A DNA stretch of 64,000 nt from Elysia crispata. Lineage: Eukaryota > Mollusca > Gastropoda > Plakobranchidae. Of this stretch, positions 47,399 to 63,361 are shown one piece after another (position 1 is the stretch's first letter; the number at the start of each line of letters is the position of its first letter). The notes below the pieces were generated by a model. The model did no database searches, was not told where the DNA came from, and was given only the letters and a program-made list of their open reading frames with translations. Both the position numbers and the translations under genes were made by a program. The stretch is taken from positions 476,501 through 540,500 of the forward strand of contig JAWDGP010003545.1 of NCBI GenBank assembly GCA_033675545.1, written 5' to 3'.

Positions 47399-50300
47399 GG
47401 CTACCCGGATTATAGTAAAACTTACCAAGTAAAAGCATTTCATAATTTATAATACTTTTTCTTTGTCCCGAAAAATCTTCTCGAAACTGCTCAAATATAC
47501 GCTATGTACAAAATGAAAACGAGAAATGACATTTTGTATTAGGAAAAAAAATTAATAAAGCAAAACAACAGTGACAGAGAAAAAGGAAAAAGTTTCAAGC
47601 CATAGGGATGACCAAAGGAAAAGAAACAAACAAACACACATATTTTTTTTTATATTGACTTACAGACGGACATACAGACAAGAAAAGATGAACACAGAGA
47701 TAGTATCAGAGAAAAGATAGGAGAGAGTTTTCTGTACAAAGTGAGACAATTCATAGACAAACTTTGCATAATAACTGACAGATTCGATATACATAGCAGA
47801 AGATCAAAGAGCAACCTGTAGATTAATAGCAGGTAGGACAGTGTAAAGTGTATCTACGCCGTCCACGACAGTTCTTTTCAGGTAAAAGACTTTAATTGGT
47901 AAGTGTGCTGAATAAGAATACTTGAGGTGCAATAGTACAAAACAACTCGTTCTTTTGGATGTAACAGCGCGATTACAAGTCTTACGTCCCCGCCAGGCCT
48001 TACATATTTAATTCCCCAAGGTGATCTCAGACCTATCTGCATATCAAACTGCAGCACCCATTGGGTATTGAGTAACTGAAATGGCTAAGTCCCAAACTCG
48101 ACCAATGATAGTGTATGGGTCAGCTAGAGAAATATGTCCCTGTGGGTATCATATCGGACGTTATAACCCCAATACAGGTGCTCTTCTTTAATATTAAGAA
48201 GGTTCTTTAATCGCTTTAATAATGAAAAGAAAATCGAAGTCACAGCTTTCCTGATATCCTTTAGCATTTATTTTTGTCCAGAATAAAATTCAGTCAATCG
48301 AACGAACAACAACCTAGTAAGTGTGAATCTAAACATCCAGTAACCATAAAAACAGAAATAATGGTGTGCATTTGCGTAGCCAGATAACAAATGTCTAAGA
48401 GGAGACGAATCATTGTGTTCAATTATAAAGACTTGTCTCCACGCAATTTTTTTTTTTTAGAAATAACGTGTAGAGAAACCTATGTGATATACAAACATAA
48501 AAAGACTGAAATGAAAAACGATTTTTGAGACAAAAAAAAAAAAGAAATTTAGCGTGGAAATTTGTCGGAGCATATTCTCAACACACGTTTGTGTAATGCA
48601 AGAAAGTAACAGGTTTTAAATTTAGCCCTCTTCGAGCAGTGACGATGATCACACAGATGATTTTTATAAAGTGCAACAGAACATTATCTTGCGTCAAATT
48701 TTCCTTCCATGTTTGATCATTTCATCTTTTCAGGTGTGGGAGTGAAGGGACCCTTCCAACATACGTTTTAGTATTATACAGAGGACTCCTGTAGTTTTTT
48801 TTTTTTTCATCAACATAAGGTATCCTAAAGTCTAGGTAAGCGTCCATCAATAAGATATACAATTCAACTTTTTCTTTCTGCTTAGAACCTATTGCCGGCC
48901 GTTACTGCGAAAGACTAGTATTTATTTTTGTTAATGAAAATTTGTCTCGATCTCGTTGTGTTCTTTCTTAAAGAGTCGCGTAGAATGTAAAAAAAAAAAT
49001 GTTGTGTTGATTTAGCATCTAAATGTGCCTTGATTTAGGATAAGAGGTGAATTTGAAATATTTAAAAATATCTGATTTTTTTTTCTTATTCCGACATTCT
49101 GAATACGTTCTCAGTTGCCTAACTAGATCTCACAACTTAGAAGTTCCTGCAGGTTCTTTGTCAATGCAGTTAAAAAACAAAGCTACGCTTTTTCAAAATC
49201 AGAACTAACTCGAGAGAGAGAAGAGCTTATAGTAATTCAAACTATTTCAAGCTTTTGGCTCAATGTCAGCCAAAGTTAGTCAAAGTTCCTTTGAGATCTT
49301 ACACGAGTTTGACCAATCGCGGGCTCACAAAAAGATGATGGTTTCTCTAGGCAAAGCTGAACGGATTAGTCCCCGTGGGACAAGGAGGGCTCCTGGATGG
49401 CAATATTTTAGCTTCCGTCAAGAGTAGAGATTTGAACAGATTGGCCTCCTCTAGATGGCAAAATTGAGCTCCCAACGGGTAGAATAAAGCTGACAGATTA
49501 GCCTTCCAACGGATCGTAAAATTAAGCCCCCATTCGGCTGTGGAGAGCTCGATTAGCCTGTTGGTAATTACAGAGCTGAGCAGATAAACTTTCTAATAAG
49601 ATGGTAAACAGTTTAACTGCTCTTTGAGATGAGAAGAATGAGCTCCCGTCAGGTTATGGAGAGCTCAACCGCTTAGATTTTCTATATGGAATAGAAATTT
49701 GAAAGAATATCAGTCTTTACACATGGAAACAGATTCTCCTTATTTGTTGTTTGATGTAGCCCGTCAACAACAGTGATCCAAGGCCCATATCAAACTTAAG
49801 CTCCGGGGGGAGGGGGCGCATAGAGCAGTGAGCCTTAAAACTCATGTACTAATCGTATGGAGCTCGGACTTGAGCCCCTGTTGAGCAGTGAAGAGCTGAA
49901 AAGGACTCCGTCAAACGTGACCAAATTGTCCCTGTCGGACATTACAAACTATAAGAATTACCTTTTACTTGGATTGCAAACGAGAGCTTTTGTAGGCCAG
50001 TGCAAAGCTGAATAGATTAGCCCTCGCCGGACAAAGCAAAAAATAGATTAGCCATTCTTAAGCATGGCAAACTTGGGCCTCCGTCGGGCAGGATAGATAA
50101 TCCTCCGTCAGACAAATCTGAGCAGAATCAGACTGATCTATTTATCATATACACATTTCATCAACATGAAAAAAAACTTCGAACAAATCCACGTCTGAAC
50201 ACGGCCTGTTTACTCGGAAACATCCATCCTAGTTGATATGTCATTCCAATTTGAAGCTCGATGGGAATCATTCAGTGAATACTTGAAATCATCTGCTCGG

Positions 50301-51100
50301 CAGCACGTGAGGGAAAAAATGCTTAAAATAATTCGCACGAAACCTTATCGATTTATTGAGTATATTTTTAATCGATTTAAGGTTTTATAACAGTTGCTTT
50401 GACATGAGAATTTTCTACAAACGCGATTAGTTTTTGCTTCAATGACAAGGGTCATTTTGCCAAAAAGAGTGGAAAGACTGAAGGTTTCAAATTTATCAAA
50501 CCCTGCCAAGTTCAAATCCACTAGCTCAGTCGATACAAAATTCAGTGTAAGTGCATAGACAAAGTTAGTGCCTGTACTTAAAAGTACACCATAAATCCTT
50601 GTATCCATGGATACATCAATCTGCAGGATGCAATAAACTGTCTTTCGATTCAGGAGCTTAAAAGATTGCTCTGGATCCGTTTGGAACAAAAAAAATTATA
50701 GCATTTTAGAATAAATCAAAGGAGGTAATCTGACTTTCCATATTTTATACATTTAATAGCATGTTCCAGTATGAAGATTTTTTAAATTGGAATTGCATTT
50801 AATTTAACACACAAAAAAGTTGTGCACTTGAAGCTCTATCAAAAGTTCTATTTAAAAAAAATAATAAAATAAGAATATCATTGCGATACAGCTTTCATAC
50901 ATCAAATTCTGCTTAGTTTGCTCACCCGTGTAATGAAGGCACCACCATCGCTAAAACCGATAATGTTCTAAGGTTTTATCTTTTGGACACGATAGAGGAA
51001 ATGCATGTGAAAAGTAGGTTTTATTCCTTGTAAATTCTTCCAAGCCGCGAAGTTTTTACACCGATTTTAATTCTGTTTTAGTCTTGGTCTTTCCAGTCGT

Positions 51101-51481
<381 letters not shown>

Positions 51482-52549
51482 TTATATCAACAACAAAAAT
51501 AACAACATCAAAGTCATTGACAACACCAATAACAACAACAACAGTAGCAAAGAACAAAGAAAATTAAATAAAAATAAATATTGCATATTAAACTTTCATT
51601 TATTTTTAAATGATGTACTTGAAAACAGAAACTTTTTTTTTTTACCTTTCAAATTCGTTACAAACTTTTCCTTTAATCGTGATTTTACTTTCGTAAGAAA
51701 TCATTTATGACCTTACGACCAATGAACCTTTTTTTTTGAAGAACAAAAACAAAAGAGCTCATAATAGCAAATATTGTGTTATGAATATTGCTAACATTAA
51801 ATGCTTGAAACATAAACTTTTTAATTCCTCCAAAAATCTACAACCTTTCTTTTTATTCATCATTTCCCTTAAGCAGGGAGAAACCATTTATGACGTGAAA
51901 GCTAGTGAGCCTCCTTTAGAGCTAAATCATGTGCATCCAAAATATATATTTTTAGTGAAGTTAAGCTATTTTAATCGGTTTGTTTTGCCTTTTCTGGTAG
52001 ATTAAAGTCCAGTTCTAATATATACCGTTAGTATTCTCGATCTTTTAACATCGAGATTTCTTTCTTTTTTCTTTTTCATTTAAAACGTTATTTTTTTTTT
52101 CAATTCTGTTGATTAAACCATATTCAAACAAAATGCTATTTTTTTTCAAACTTTAATTTTTCAAGTTTGCAGCTTATTCTCAAAGTTTCTCTTTGATTGT
52201 TTTTGTGGCTTACAAAGTTTTCAAGGTATACAGAGTTACCATAGCAGTAAAATAAAGAAGAGGTGACGGACCACGCTTGAAAAGGGTTGGTTCAGGAAGG
52301 TTACAAGTTATGATCTCTGAGAACTTTTTGCAAAAGTCACAAAAGACACAAATGGAAATTTTGTTTTTGTGTGTCTTTTTGATTTTAACTGCCCACCCTC
52401 TTAAATTTGAAACACAGAATTTCTATTGTTGGCTCTTTCAATGGTCTTTATTTCTTTATCGACAGATTCTTCAATAAATGACATAGTTTCCGTAACGGCT
52501 ATATCTGCTATGTGTTCCAATTAAAAAAATATGCACCAGCTGCACTTTC
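51482..52549. other. Intergenic downstream of ENPP-B
   Basis: AT-rich. TTTATT at 52447-52452 gives AATAAA on the minus strand about 100 bp after the ENPP-B stop and is the likely polyadenylation signal. No other gene seen. Confidence 0.5.
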
Positions 52550-55500
52550 TTAAGAAGCTGTGTTTTTAAGTCTCTTCCTGGTATCGTCGGAGGTCAGCTT
52601 CATAGAGACATTTCTCTGTTTCAAGTTTCTATGTTGTCTGAAGAAACCAACTGCAAACATTCCCGCGGCACCATTGACCACAACTAAAACAAAAATATCT
52701 GAAATAATAAGAAAAGTACATGATTCATGTGAAATAAACAAAACTTTTCAAAAGTATAAGATGCTTTAGTTTGAAAACCAATGTACAAATTTAAACTTCA
52801 GAAAAAATACTTTTACTTTTTTTTTTTTAAATCCATTATGAATTTTTCAAACGTTTATTTATCTTTTGACTTTATTTCATATACCGATTTTAGGGGATGG
52901 TAGAAGATGATAAATATAAATAATCAATTGATCTGCAGTTTAGTTTAGATGTATAGATTTTTTTAATAAACATTGGGTATGCCGTTTGTTACGAAACTGT
53001 TAGTTAACTGACTATCACAAGTCACTATGTAGAAAAATATGGACGTAACTTCCATTCAACATTTTCTTCATATCACTAATAAATCTGGACTACTAACATG
53101 TTGCAAAAGTTGTTGCATTTTCTACACCATCCTTCAAAAAGTGGGACACAACAGTCAAAGATCCATTGTTTGGTGCAGGTTTTATACCAAGCAGTTGACA
53201 CATCAAAGGATAGATATGCACACTATTAAAACTTCTCACAGTGAAATTTTTCTTGAAATCTGGACCCATGGCTATGAAAAACGGCCGCATATCTCTCTCT
53301 TCATTGTCATATCCATGAGTTCCAGCTGTAAAAAAAAGAAAAGATGATTTGAAAATGAACTTGAGAAAAACTTAAGAGTTATTATGAGCACGTTTTAAAA
53401 CCAAAGAAAGCACTTTCATGATAAGAAATACTAAGTGAACATTATTTTACGACAGACAGGATTAGTTTCCCTTCTACTGTAGCGTATCTCTTCCATGAGT
53501 CCACGAGTTCCTTTTACTGTACAAAGGATAAGTAACGGCACAGAAACTATCCTACATAATTATTCAAATTCTATAAGAAGAAGGAAAATAGCTGAAAGTA
53601 CGAGACGTGAAATGTCTAAGCTGTCTTTATAATCTTAACCTTTGATTCACAATCATGTTTGTCACTTTTCAAAGACAGTATTTGAAAAAAAAAAAAGGAA
53701 CTTGAAGAAAATCGGCAACACGCACAAAAATGAGGTGGTAAAGAATAAACTAGCGTGAAATAAAAGTTTTTGAACAATGAAAGCAGATAAAATAAGTTTT
53801 GTGCATGACAAAAGACATAATAAAAAGCAACAGAAAAAAAAACTCACTTAGAATTGATTTGTGTATAAGACCATTTTGAATTCACAGCAAACTAAATTTT
53901 CTTTTCTTTCAAAGCATTTCTCTTCGTATTATTATGCACCAACCTATCTCTGTTTTAGATGACTAAGCGGGTACCCCCACCCACCTTTTTACCATTTTTT
54001 TCAGCTTCGAGAGTTAAAATTCCCTTCCTTAGCTAATACTCTTTTACTATTACCGTTTTATCATATTTAAAATTATAAAAACGGAAATGAAATTAATATG
54101 CGTTATACACCAAGGCACTAGGGAGATTTAAAAATCTGCTGATTGCATTGACAGTAAAAAATAGGCTATAGCCATATGATTTTGAAGCAAAATGATTTTG
54201 CCTTGTCCCATGTAATGAAGGGTATTGCATCATTGCACAATTTATGAGTTAAGATGAACAGTTCTTAATGAAAGTGGATTACCTAATGGAAAATGATCTC
54301 CACGACTTGCATTAGAAACATGGCGATAATGAATGTCTGCAAATGCTACAATTGGTGGCACTCTGGGATTGTTCTTCATGTGAAAACGCTCTGGAATGTC
54401 CTTTGATAGAAAAACTTTAAAATGGCTGTTTGGTTGTTTTGAGGCCTTTTCAAGAGATCTGTATACCTTCGTGAGCTTTCCTGGGGGAAAAAGGCATATA
54501 TCAACTTGCAAACTTTTAAATAAAAATGCTACATAATTCTTTTAACTTTTTTTTTTACAATAGATGAAAAAAATCTTTCTGTATTAAAAAAAAAAAATTC
54601 AGATCAGAGATAAAATCAATATAAAAAGACTGTTGATTTAATGGGCACACTCTTATGCTACATATTAATTGAAAAATTATTGATGCTCCAGTTATTTCTG
54701 TTATTATTGATCAGATTTGCATGTAAAGTTTTCAACAAATTGACCGAAAAGAGGAAATAATACTAGTGTAACTGCTTCAAATACAAGTTATGACCCACTT
54801 TGAATTCTAAAATTTTTTTTAATATCTTTTTTTTTTCAGAGAATCACAACAATTTTGATGATAATCACTGCTTTAAATTTGTCAATAATTTCGAACCCCA
54901 GAAAGGACCACATGCAAGTAAACTATTAGTGAGGAAGTTTCATCTAAACTAAGGCTTTCATGAATAAACTGAAGGTTTTTTGCTTTAAATGAATATTACA
55001 ATTTATTATTATCATTTTAAGAAATAACATTTCTTATTAACAACATGCATAAAGTTGTAAAATTACAAAAATAATTATACTTTTGACTATGTCCTCAATT
55101 CTCAAATAAACCAAGATTGGAGTTTATTGCTAAAGTTTATTTTTTTAGAGAAGCAACGGAATACTTTATTTGCGACTTTCTTTTGATTTGTATTCACTTT
55201 ATACGTTAGCTTTTGATGTTGAACTACCCTTGATACCTAAAGAGAAACGAAAAGAATAAAATCGAGGCACGAATAATAAATACCTTCATGGGGGAATATG
55301 TGAGCTATCACAGTGTCACCGGTCAGAATATCGTAGTCTTCTATGTTGATAAAGTCATCCAAATATATCAAAGTTTCGTTAGAAGTGCCTGTCATTCCAT
55401 GATCACTAGTTATAATGACATTTATATTGCCTAATAAGTTCTTTTCCTTCAGTCTTTTCAAGAGATACCCCACAATAACATCCGTATATTTTATTGCTTC

Positions 55501-56139
55501 AGTGACATTGCTCGACTCAGGTCCTGTTGTGTGGGCAATATGGTCTGGCTCAAAGAAATATATCAAACCCAAATTAACAGGGTATTTCTGACTTAACCAC
55601 TCAATCATAACATCCACGCGGGTCGTAAAGTTGACATTGTCATCATATGGCATTTGCAAAGTTGGCCTTGACCACTTGACAGCATTTTCGCTTCCCCACC
55701 ACATGACACTCCCACTTCTTCCACCTTGAAACTGGTTGGTTACCCAAATAGGTTCTCCACCAGCGTCGTAGTATCGAGGGTCATTGCTGTAGTTTGCATT
55801 AATATATTTCGGGATGAACTTTTTATCAATGTCGTCATCACGAAGGAAATTGCCAATAATGCCATGGCTTTCGGGATAAAGCCCTGTCACAAGTGTCCAG
55901 TGATTTGGAAGTGTGCTGGTATCAACCACGTTTTTCACTAGCACTCCTTCAGTGGCATGGACACCTTCTCTGATAATTCTTTCAATGTTGGGCAACTGTG
56001 CACGTGTAAGATAATCCCATCTGAAACCATCAAAAGATATCAACAACAGCGGTGGTTTTTCCTCGCTGGGAGCAGCAACAGCTTTCAAACTGAAACAAAG
56101 GCTTGCTATCACAAGGGCTCGGATGCTGAACACAAACAT
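52550..56139 (-). CDS. Ecto-nucleotide pyrophosphatase/phosphodiesterase, ENPP4/5-like (ENPP-B)
   Basis: Exons 56139-55284, 54480-54283, 53325-53098 and 52698-52550 join to 1431 nt, encoding 476 residues, close to human ENPP5 (477). All introns are phase 1 at the same places as in ENPP-A. A signal peptide covers residues 1-22 (MFVFSIRALVIASLCFSLKA). The catalytic set is complete: D37 (SFDGFRW), nucleophile T76 in TLPNHW, D199 and H203 (EPDHIAH), D246 and H247 (SDHG), and H355 (GTHGYDN). The membrane anchor is at about 429-447 (IFVLVVVNGAAGMFAVGFF), followed by a basic tail of 29 residues. It is a type I ecto-enzyme expected to cleave extracellular nucleotides or dinucleotides; the substrate is not deducible. 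About 12 kb upstream of ENPP-A in the same direction, so the pair arose by tandem duplication. Confidence 0.94.
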
Positions 56140-56631
56140 AATTTGGATTTATCCTATTTACCTGAATCAAAAAAGAGAGCCGGTAAATTTATAATTTCAG
56201 CGTAAAAACAACTATGTGAGCGAATATGAATTTGATTACTGTCAGTGCGTTTATTCTTCAATGAGTCTATTGATCAAAAAGTGGCCGCACTGCCTTTGCC
56301 AAAGACTGTAAAAGAATGAACAGTCTGAAATAAGCACAAATGACAGTCGCCTCATAGGTCCCGTTCAAATTGAATAATTGGTCAACATGTCAGCCTTAAA
56401 TATCAGATAAGAATTATACCCATCCATGTACTTGGACAATTTCGTCTCCAACACTTCAATTGATAACACATTTAGCAATCCATGCAATGTCACGGTGTTT
56501 ATACGAAGATTTTTACTAACGTTGTTTGAATTTTAAACGTTAATAGTAATTTTTTTTTACTTTCCTACACTTTTTTTTTTTTTTTAATTAGAACTGTGTT
56601 TATGAATTTAACAAATCTGGAATTGTCAGGA

Positions 56632-57541
<910 letters not shown>

Positions 57542-57544
57542 TAT

Positions 57545-60479
57545 CACTTTGAAAAAAAAAGTAATGAGACCCCTAGAGTTGGAACAGTAAAACGCTAGTA
57601 CTCCGTGATTTGATAAAATTTGGGACAGTTTACGTGATAGTTGCACCAAATTCTTCATTTATATAGGCTACAGAAATCTTAGAGATTTATATCAAACAAA
57701 AACAAAGTGTTGAAAAAGTAAAGGTGGAATAGACATAGGCGGCGAAGAGAAGCTTACAGCTGAATGAATTAGAGCTCCAGGTATACGAGCGGCTGCTATC
57801 AACTCCCTAGATTATATGTCTAGTTGTAGATATGCTTTGATTTGACCTGATTAATCACTCTCATTTTCTAATCTTCTTCGTTTTCAAAGTTTGATACATC
57901 TTCATTTAACTATTTTTAGAGTCTGATGCAAATTATGAAGACTTGCACAGACTATGACGTCAAAATAATTATGTCTTCACCAAATATTAGTGTGACCACA
58001 AAACTCGTCTGGCAGGCCTTAGAGGCAATAGAGAGCAATTTGCTAAGTAAATATTTACCTGTAGCTACATCTAGATCGCTCAAATTTACTTTCACTGATT
58101 GTATTCTTAACAATGACTGTTGACCGCATTAAACATACTTGAAGCTTTAGTCTCCTTGCTACTTATATCGGCTTTCGTTGAAACGTAAGTACCTAAGGAT
58201 GTATATGTGTGTGTATGTGTGAAATTGATATGTTCGCAAATTATCAGTGAATTATCATTACGTTTAGTTTACGAAAAGACTAGATCATAGGCTCTATAAT
58301 TTAACGATTTCTCATAGCATCTTCCTTGTTATGAAGTATTTCCTTCATCTTAATATTTCACTTGCTTGTTGATCTTTCAGTTTCTTTTTTCAATTCACCT
58401 TCTTGGCATCCTTTCATCTCCTCTTTCCTTCCTTCAATGAACTAGTTTTTCGCCCTTCGTATCGCTTTATTTTCTGTTGCTATTGCTGTTGTTCTCTTTC
58501 TCTCTCGCCTACTTTCAATCCTCGTCCTTTTCTCCTGATCTCTCTAACTCTTTCCCTATTCTTCGCCCTCTCCCATTCTCACTACCTATTCCTTTTCAGT
58601 TTTCTTTTTCTTCTGCTACCTCTGGAAGCGTCGTTAATTAGGAGATTAAATTGAACATTCGCCCCCGCCAGGGATTTCCTTTGACCCCTCACAGTTATGT
58701 TTAAACTTTGCCCTACACGAAGAGGGCTTATTTAATATGCAGAAAAGACCCAGGATCACCTTCTGGCAATGGGCTCTACCAAACAATCAAGCAAATAGTT
58801 TCTTCACTTTCTCCTTTTTCCTCTTGCCCTTGTTCTTATTCTTTTATTTTTTATTCATTTTTTAAAGACAAGTTGCCTCAGGGGAAGGACACTTTACTAT
58901 AATTGCGTGAAAAGCTTAGTCTTTAACCTAAGTTGATTTTATACAGTGTGGAACAGTAACTGATCTACGCTTAGTATTGCCTCTGGTACTGAAAATAATA
59001 AGATGCATTTCGCTGCTCAATTCAACCTATTCTGGTCCAGTGGCACAATCCTAAAAGAGAGATTAGCGATGTCTAGAAAGAATTATTTGTATGTCTTTGA
59101 TTTGGAAATTAAGTTGTAACATACTTAAAAAAATGACACCTCTTTTAGTCTCTTTTAAATATTTTCACTCAAACAAACAATCTAGCTATTGTTGCCTATT
59201 TTTGAAACACAGTTAACATAAAAACTTGATGAAAAATCTTGCCTCATATTCTTTGAATTGTTTTGTGTAAAGCTTAGATGTTTTATTGAACTGGTAGTGA
59301 ATTAAAAGATGTATATAGATACAAAATATAAGATTTCAGTTTGTTTGGAATGAAAACGAAGTAATGTACAGTACCTAAAATTCCTAAGTTTGGACAGTAC
59401 ATATTGTGTCGAGAAAGAAATTCATAAGAGAAATATGTTGTATGAAAAAATTAAACAGCAAAGACAGTTATAAAATGATGTTATGCTTTTTATTTTGAGC
59501 GTCCATAAATTTAGACATTTATTACATGATTATAAAATAAAAATTTGTAGATTTTTTGTGGAAGTCGCTTGTAAACTCAACAACAATTTGGTTAAAAAAA
59601 ATTTTTAAATCTAACTCGCATATTTCTTATATAACAAAACAAACCAAAGTCTTCTGCATGCCTGTCGTAAATAAAATTTCAGTATATTCACACAATCCTC
59701 AATAATCTTCCTGTAAGATTTTGTAAGATATCAGTCTTTAAAAAAGTTTGATAAGTTGTTCATAAAATATTTCATACATCTTTGAAACTTACTAATGTCA
59801 GAGATACTGCTTGCTATGCTTCTCCAGATTTTCCCTCATATATTAATACATTGAATTCAGTAAAATTAAACTTGCACAATACAATGTGTAGTACCTAATG
59901 CTTAACTGTTAGGATGTGAACAGAAAATAATTATGACTTAATTTCAGGTCTTACTATTTTTTTTATACACAAAGAAAAACATAATATAGGTATAATATTC
60001 TATAGGTAAACCTGTAGATGTCGACCTTTTTTTAAACTACTCACTAAGTTTTAATGAATAATTCCAAGATTTTTTTTTTCAAGGACTATAAATTGTTTTC
60101 AGTCTTAGTAAAAATTGTTAAGCTTTTGCAAGAAATATTAAAACGGTACCTCGAACTTTACTGTAATACAGAGAAGGTATGCGAACTAATCACAAATCAA
60201 GTTGGTTGTTTGTTTCATCTAAGGCTTTTATAATAAATCTATTTTCTATTTTTTCAATTAAAATTTCTTTTGAAAATGCACCTAAATAAAAAAAAGACTT
60301 GATCTAAATGAAAATGAATAAAAAAAAAAAACAACAACAAGTAAACAGAAAAATGTCATCACAGTTTGAAGAAAATATAGCATAAATCTCAGAGAAGAAG
60401 TAAAAGTTTAGAATTCAATTTGTCATCAAAGTTTTCAATTTTTCAATAGTAAAAAAATTCAGAAAATTGTGCAAAAGTA
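57545..60479. other. Intergenic between ENPP-B and the AK9-like gene
   Basis: No supported gene. A C/T-rich tract lies near 58.38-58.63 kb. The rest is AT-rich. Confidence 0.55.
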
Positions 60480-62113
60480 CTACTTGATCCAGGTGGGTGT
60501 GGGCTCAACTCCCCGCAGGCCAAAGAAAGTTTCTAGCTTTGCATCAAAGTCTTTAGGTCTCTCATTGGGATCACGGTATCTCACTGTCATATTGTTGCCG
60601 AGATACTTAATGAGCTCACATGTCTCAGTAAATTGTTGCAGCTTTTGCCGGTATTTCTTGCGGATGTATGGGGACGACTTGGGATTGTAAGCTAAGAATG
60701 AGTGAAAAGAGGAAGAAAGAAAAATGATATTTTGATCATTTCTTATTTTGCGGAAAAAAACTGTATTTTATTGAATAGAGTTTTATTTAACTTGAATACA
60801 GAAGGAAAACATTTACATTGATCTTTATTAGAAAGTGGAGGATCATCTTATTTTAATTCAACATGAAATAAAAAATCAAGAAAGTAAGTAAAAAATGGAA
60901 AATATTTTCTTTCAGTTTTAACGGAAAAAAATTACTCATCTTTTCACTATCATTATTTTATTCATACTTGATAAGAATTCTCATAGCCTCATTGTCAAAG
61001 ACATCTATGGATCTTGACATATGAAGTAAAAAAATGTAAATATCATTTACCTTTCAAATGGTAAGCAATATAAATGAGAGCTGATCTTGTGGAAGAGATA
61101 AATGGATACTTGGGCTTGACATTGCCAGCAGCTGTTAAGGCCTTCACCATAGCAACTGCACAAGTCTGTTCCATGAACCCCAACATAGGAAGGTTGGCAA
61201 ATGGAAGCTCCTCAGACTTGGGTGGCAATTTGTGGGGCAGCTTCAAGTTGGCATACTTCTCAGGCAATCTGGAAAAGTTTAAGAAAGGATATCAATCAAT
61301 TTATGTATAAGAAAGTAAGGTAAATTTCAGCTTCACAAAAACCACCCTCTGTTCTACAGCATTCTTCATGCCATATATCCTCAAGTATCTTTCTTCGATT
61401 AGTTTTTCCCCGATGTAAAATTTTACGCACAATATTCCTTGCGATGAAAATTGAAACCTCACAAATTAATGCTTACAGATAAAAAAATACACTTGATTTA
61501 AGTGAAGAATCAGTTTTAATGAAACAAAGCAAAACCAAACATCTACATTTACATCCCACCACAGATGGAATGAGACCATCAAAAGACATTTAAACCCATT
61601 AGTTTCATCCTCAAAAGCTTGAAAGTTTTCAAGCAGCTTACTTCATAAACTTGAAGAGTTTTTCCTCAGACTGCATGATATATACTTTGCCTTTGTAATC
61701 AGCAAGATAGTCAGGGTTGCCTGGGACAAGTGCATCATACCTTTAGATGAGATATATTTGATACAATTTTTGGATGTATTGCAGAACTTAAATCTCAGTG
61801 CCAATATAATATATGAATGGAGAGGACATTAAGTCAAGACAAAAATATTTTTTTTTAGCTTAATCTTTATATTTGTATCAAAACCTAATCAAATATTGCC
61901 CTGTATACAAATTGTGCATTGTATATCCATATAAAAGGTACATAGATATAATTTGATATATGTGTACGATATGTTATTCATTTTAAACTTGAATCTTTTT
62001 TTCCTCAGAAGTAAACTATAAAAAGAGCAAACTTTAAAACTTGAACCTTATAACTCAATTTGTATATTAACCTAATTTTCTTTTCTTTTTTTTTTAAATA
62101 CCATATTTGTTCA

Positions 62114-62150
<37 letters not shown>

Positions 62151-62814
62151 CAAAAATACTTCAACTTCTTATAAATGAACATCTGATCTAAGTATTAAAT
62201 AGGTGACACCTATATTCAGTTACCTAACAATAAAAAGTTTGAAGCATGCTAAAAGTGGTGAAAACAAAACTGCATAAATTGACAGGCACTCCATATATAA
62301 ATTAGCAAAGACTCTGAGATTTCAAGCTCTTTACAAGTCTTGAAAAAGTCACAGCCTTCCTCTTCAGCAAGCTTTTTAAGACTCCATAAAGCCATTCATC
62401 ATTAGCACTTACCTCAATTTGCCATCCAGATAAGTGACAGGGCAGTAGCCAAGATTTTCATACTCTCTGCCCTTAACCTGAACTGGAAAGATGCGTTTAG
62501 GAAGCAGCTTCACCTCAGGCAGTGGTCGTGGAGCCAAAGGAGGAACATACTTTTCTGGATCTGTCAGGAATTGTTCAAGTTCTTCCTGTCCAGCCATTTT
62601 GTAGTAGTGACCTGCAGCAAGGCAATCCCCATTCCCCCCATCAAAACGAAAATATAAAAAAAAATATATATATATAAAGACAATATATAAATGTATATAT
62701 TCTATATGTTGAAAGCATGCAAAATCATCTTGATCATTTTTATTATCATTCTAATTATTAATATTACAGTAAACATTTCTTCTTCTTTTATTACCATTAC
62801 CATTATTATTGTTG

Positions 62815-62878
<64 letters not shown>

Positions 62879-63161
62879 GATATTGTTGATGATGATGATG
62901 ACATTGGAACAGTGATGATGATGAAAACCATTGTAAGAGCTACAATGTACAATCACTCACAAATGAGGTTTCAAAAATCTAAAGCTCTAGATACAACATT
63001 ACCTCTGAACTCCGCAGCATACTGCAAAGTGCCGTTGATGGAGCAGTCAACCAGTTCACCTCTCTCACATAAGCTCACTGGACAATACTGACCAAAGTCT
63101 CCAACTCGTTGATTGAACTCACTTGGAGTGATACATAAGTCTGCAATACCAGCTGCTTTAG
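60480..63161 (-). CDS. AK9: Adenylate kinase 9-like protein, C-terminal exons; 5' end beyond right edge
   Basis: Exons 63161-63003, 62611-62413, 61740-61642, 61268-61051 and 60691-60480 join in frame (phases 1, 2, 2, 1) and give 294 residues ending PTPTWIK before TAG. The order is typical of the AK9 C-terminus as I recall it: a 'FGQYCPVSL…YAAEFRG' module, 'LEQFLTDPEKYVPP', a second 'LGYCPVTYLDGKL…VPGNPDYLADYKGKVY' module, 'LPEKYANLKLPHKLPPK', and a conserved tail with YPFISSTRSALIYIAYHLKA. AK9 is a very large multi-domain nucleoside mono/diphosphate kinase (about 1900 residues in humans) found in cytosol, nucleus and cilia. No P-loop kinase domain is in the visible part; those would lie upstream. 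The name rests on remembered similarity. Confidence 0.7.
62118..62148. repeat. (TA)n in AK9-like intron
   Basis: About 30 bp TA run. Confidence 0.95.
62811..62868. repeat. (ATT)n in AK9-like intron
   Basis: About 58 bp of ATT units with flanking GTT/GAT-type triplets. Confidence 0.95.
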
Positions 63162-63294
63162 CTGAAAATAGAGGGAAAATTAGATCTCGCATGATAAAAA
63201 ATTCATTTTGCTTTAGTATTAAGGGGAGGTGATGAAGACAATAATTCAAATTATACTGCCTTGCTTCATCAACAAACCATATCTCTTTCTCTCT

Positions 63295-63297
<3 letters not shown>

Positions 63298-63358
<61 letters not shown>
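63298..63358. repeat. (TA)n microsatellite
   Basis: About 60 bp of TA, upstream of the first visible AK9-like exon. Confidence 0.96.

Positions 63359-63359
<1 letters not shown>

Positions 63360-63361
<2 letters not shown>

Noticed and set aside
55726..56205. Plus-strand ORFs of 71 and 82 codons
   Set aside because: Antisense shadows of ENPP-B exon 1.
61074..61310. 78-codon plus-strand ORF
   Set aside because: It is the antisense shadow of an AK9-like exon.
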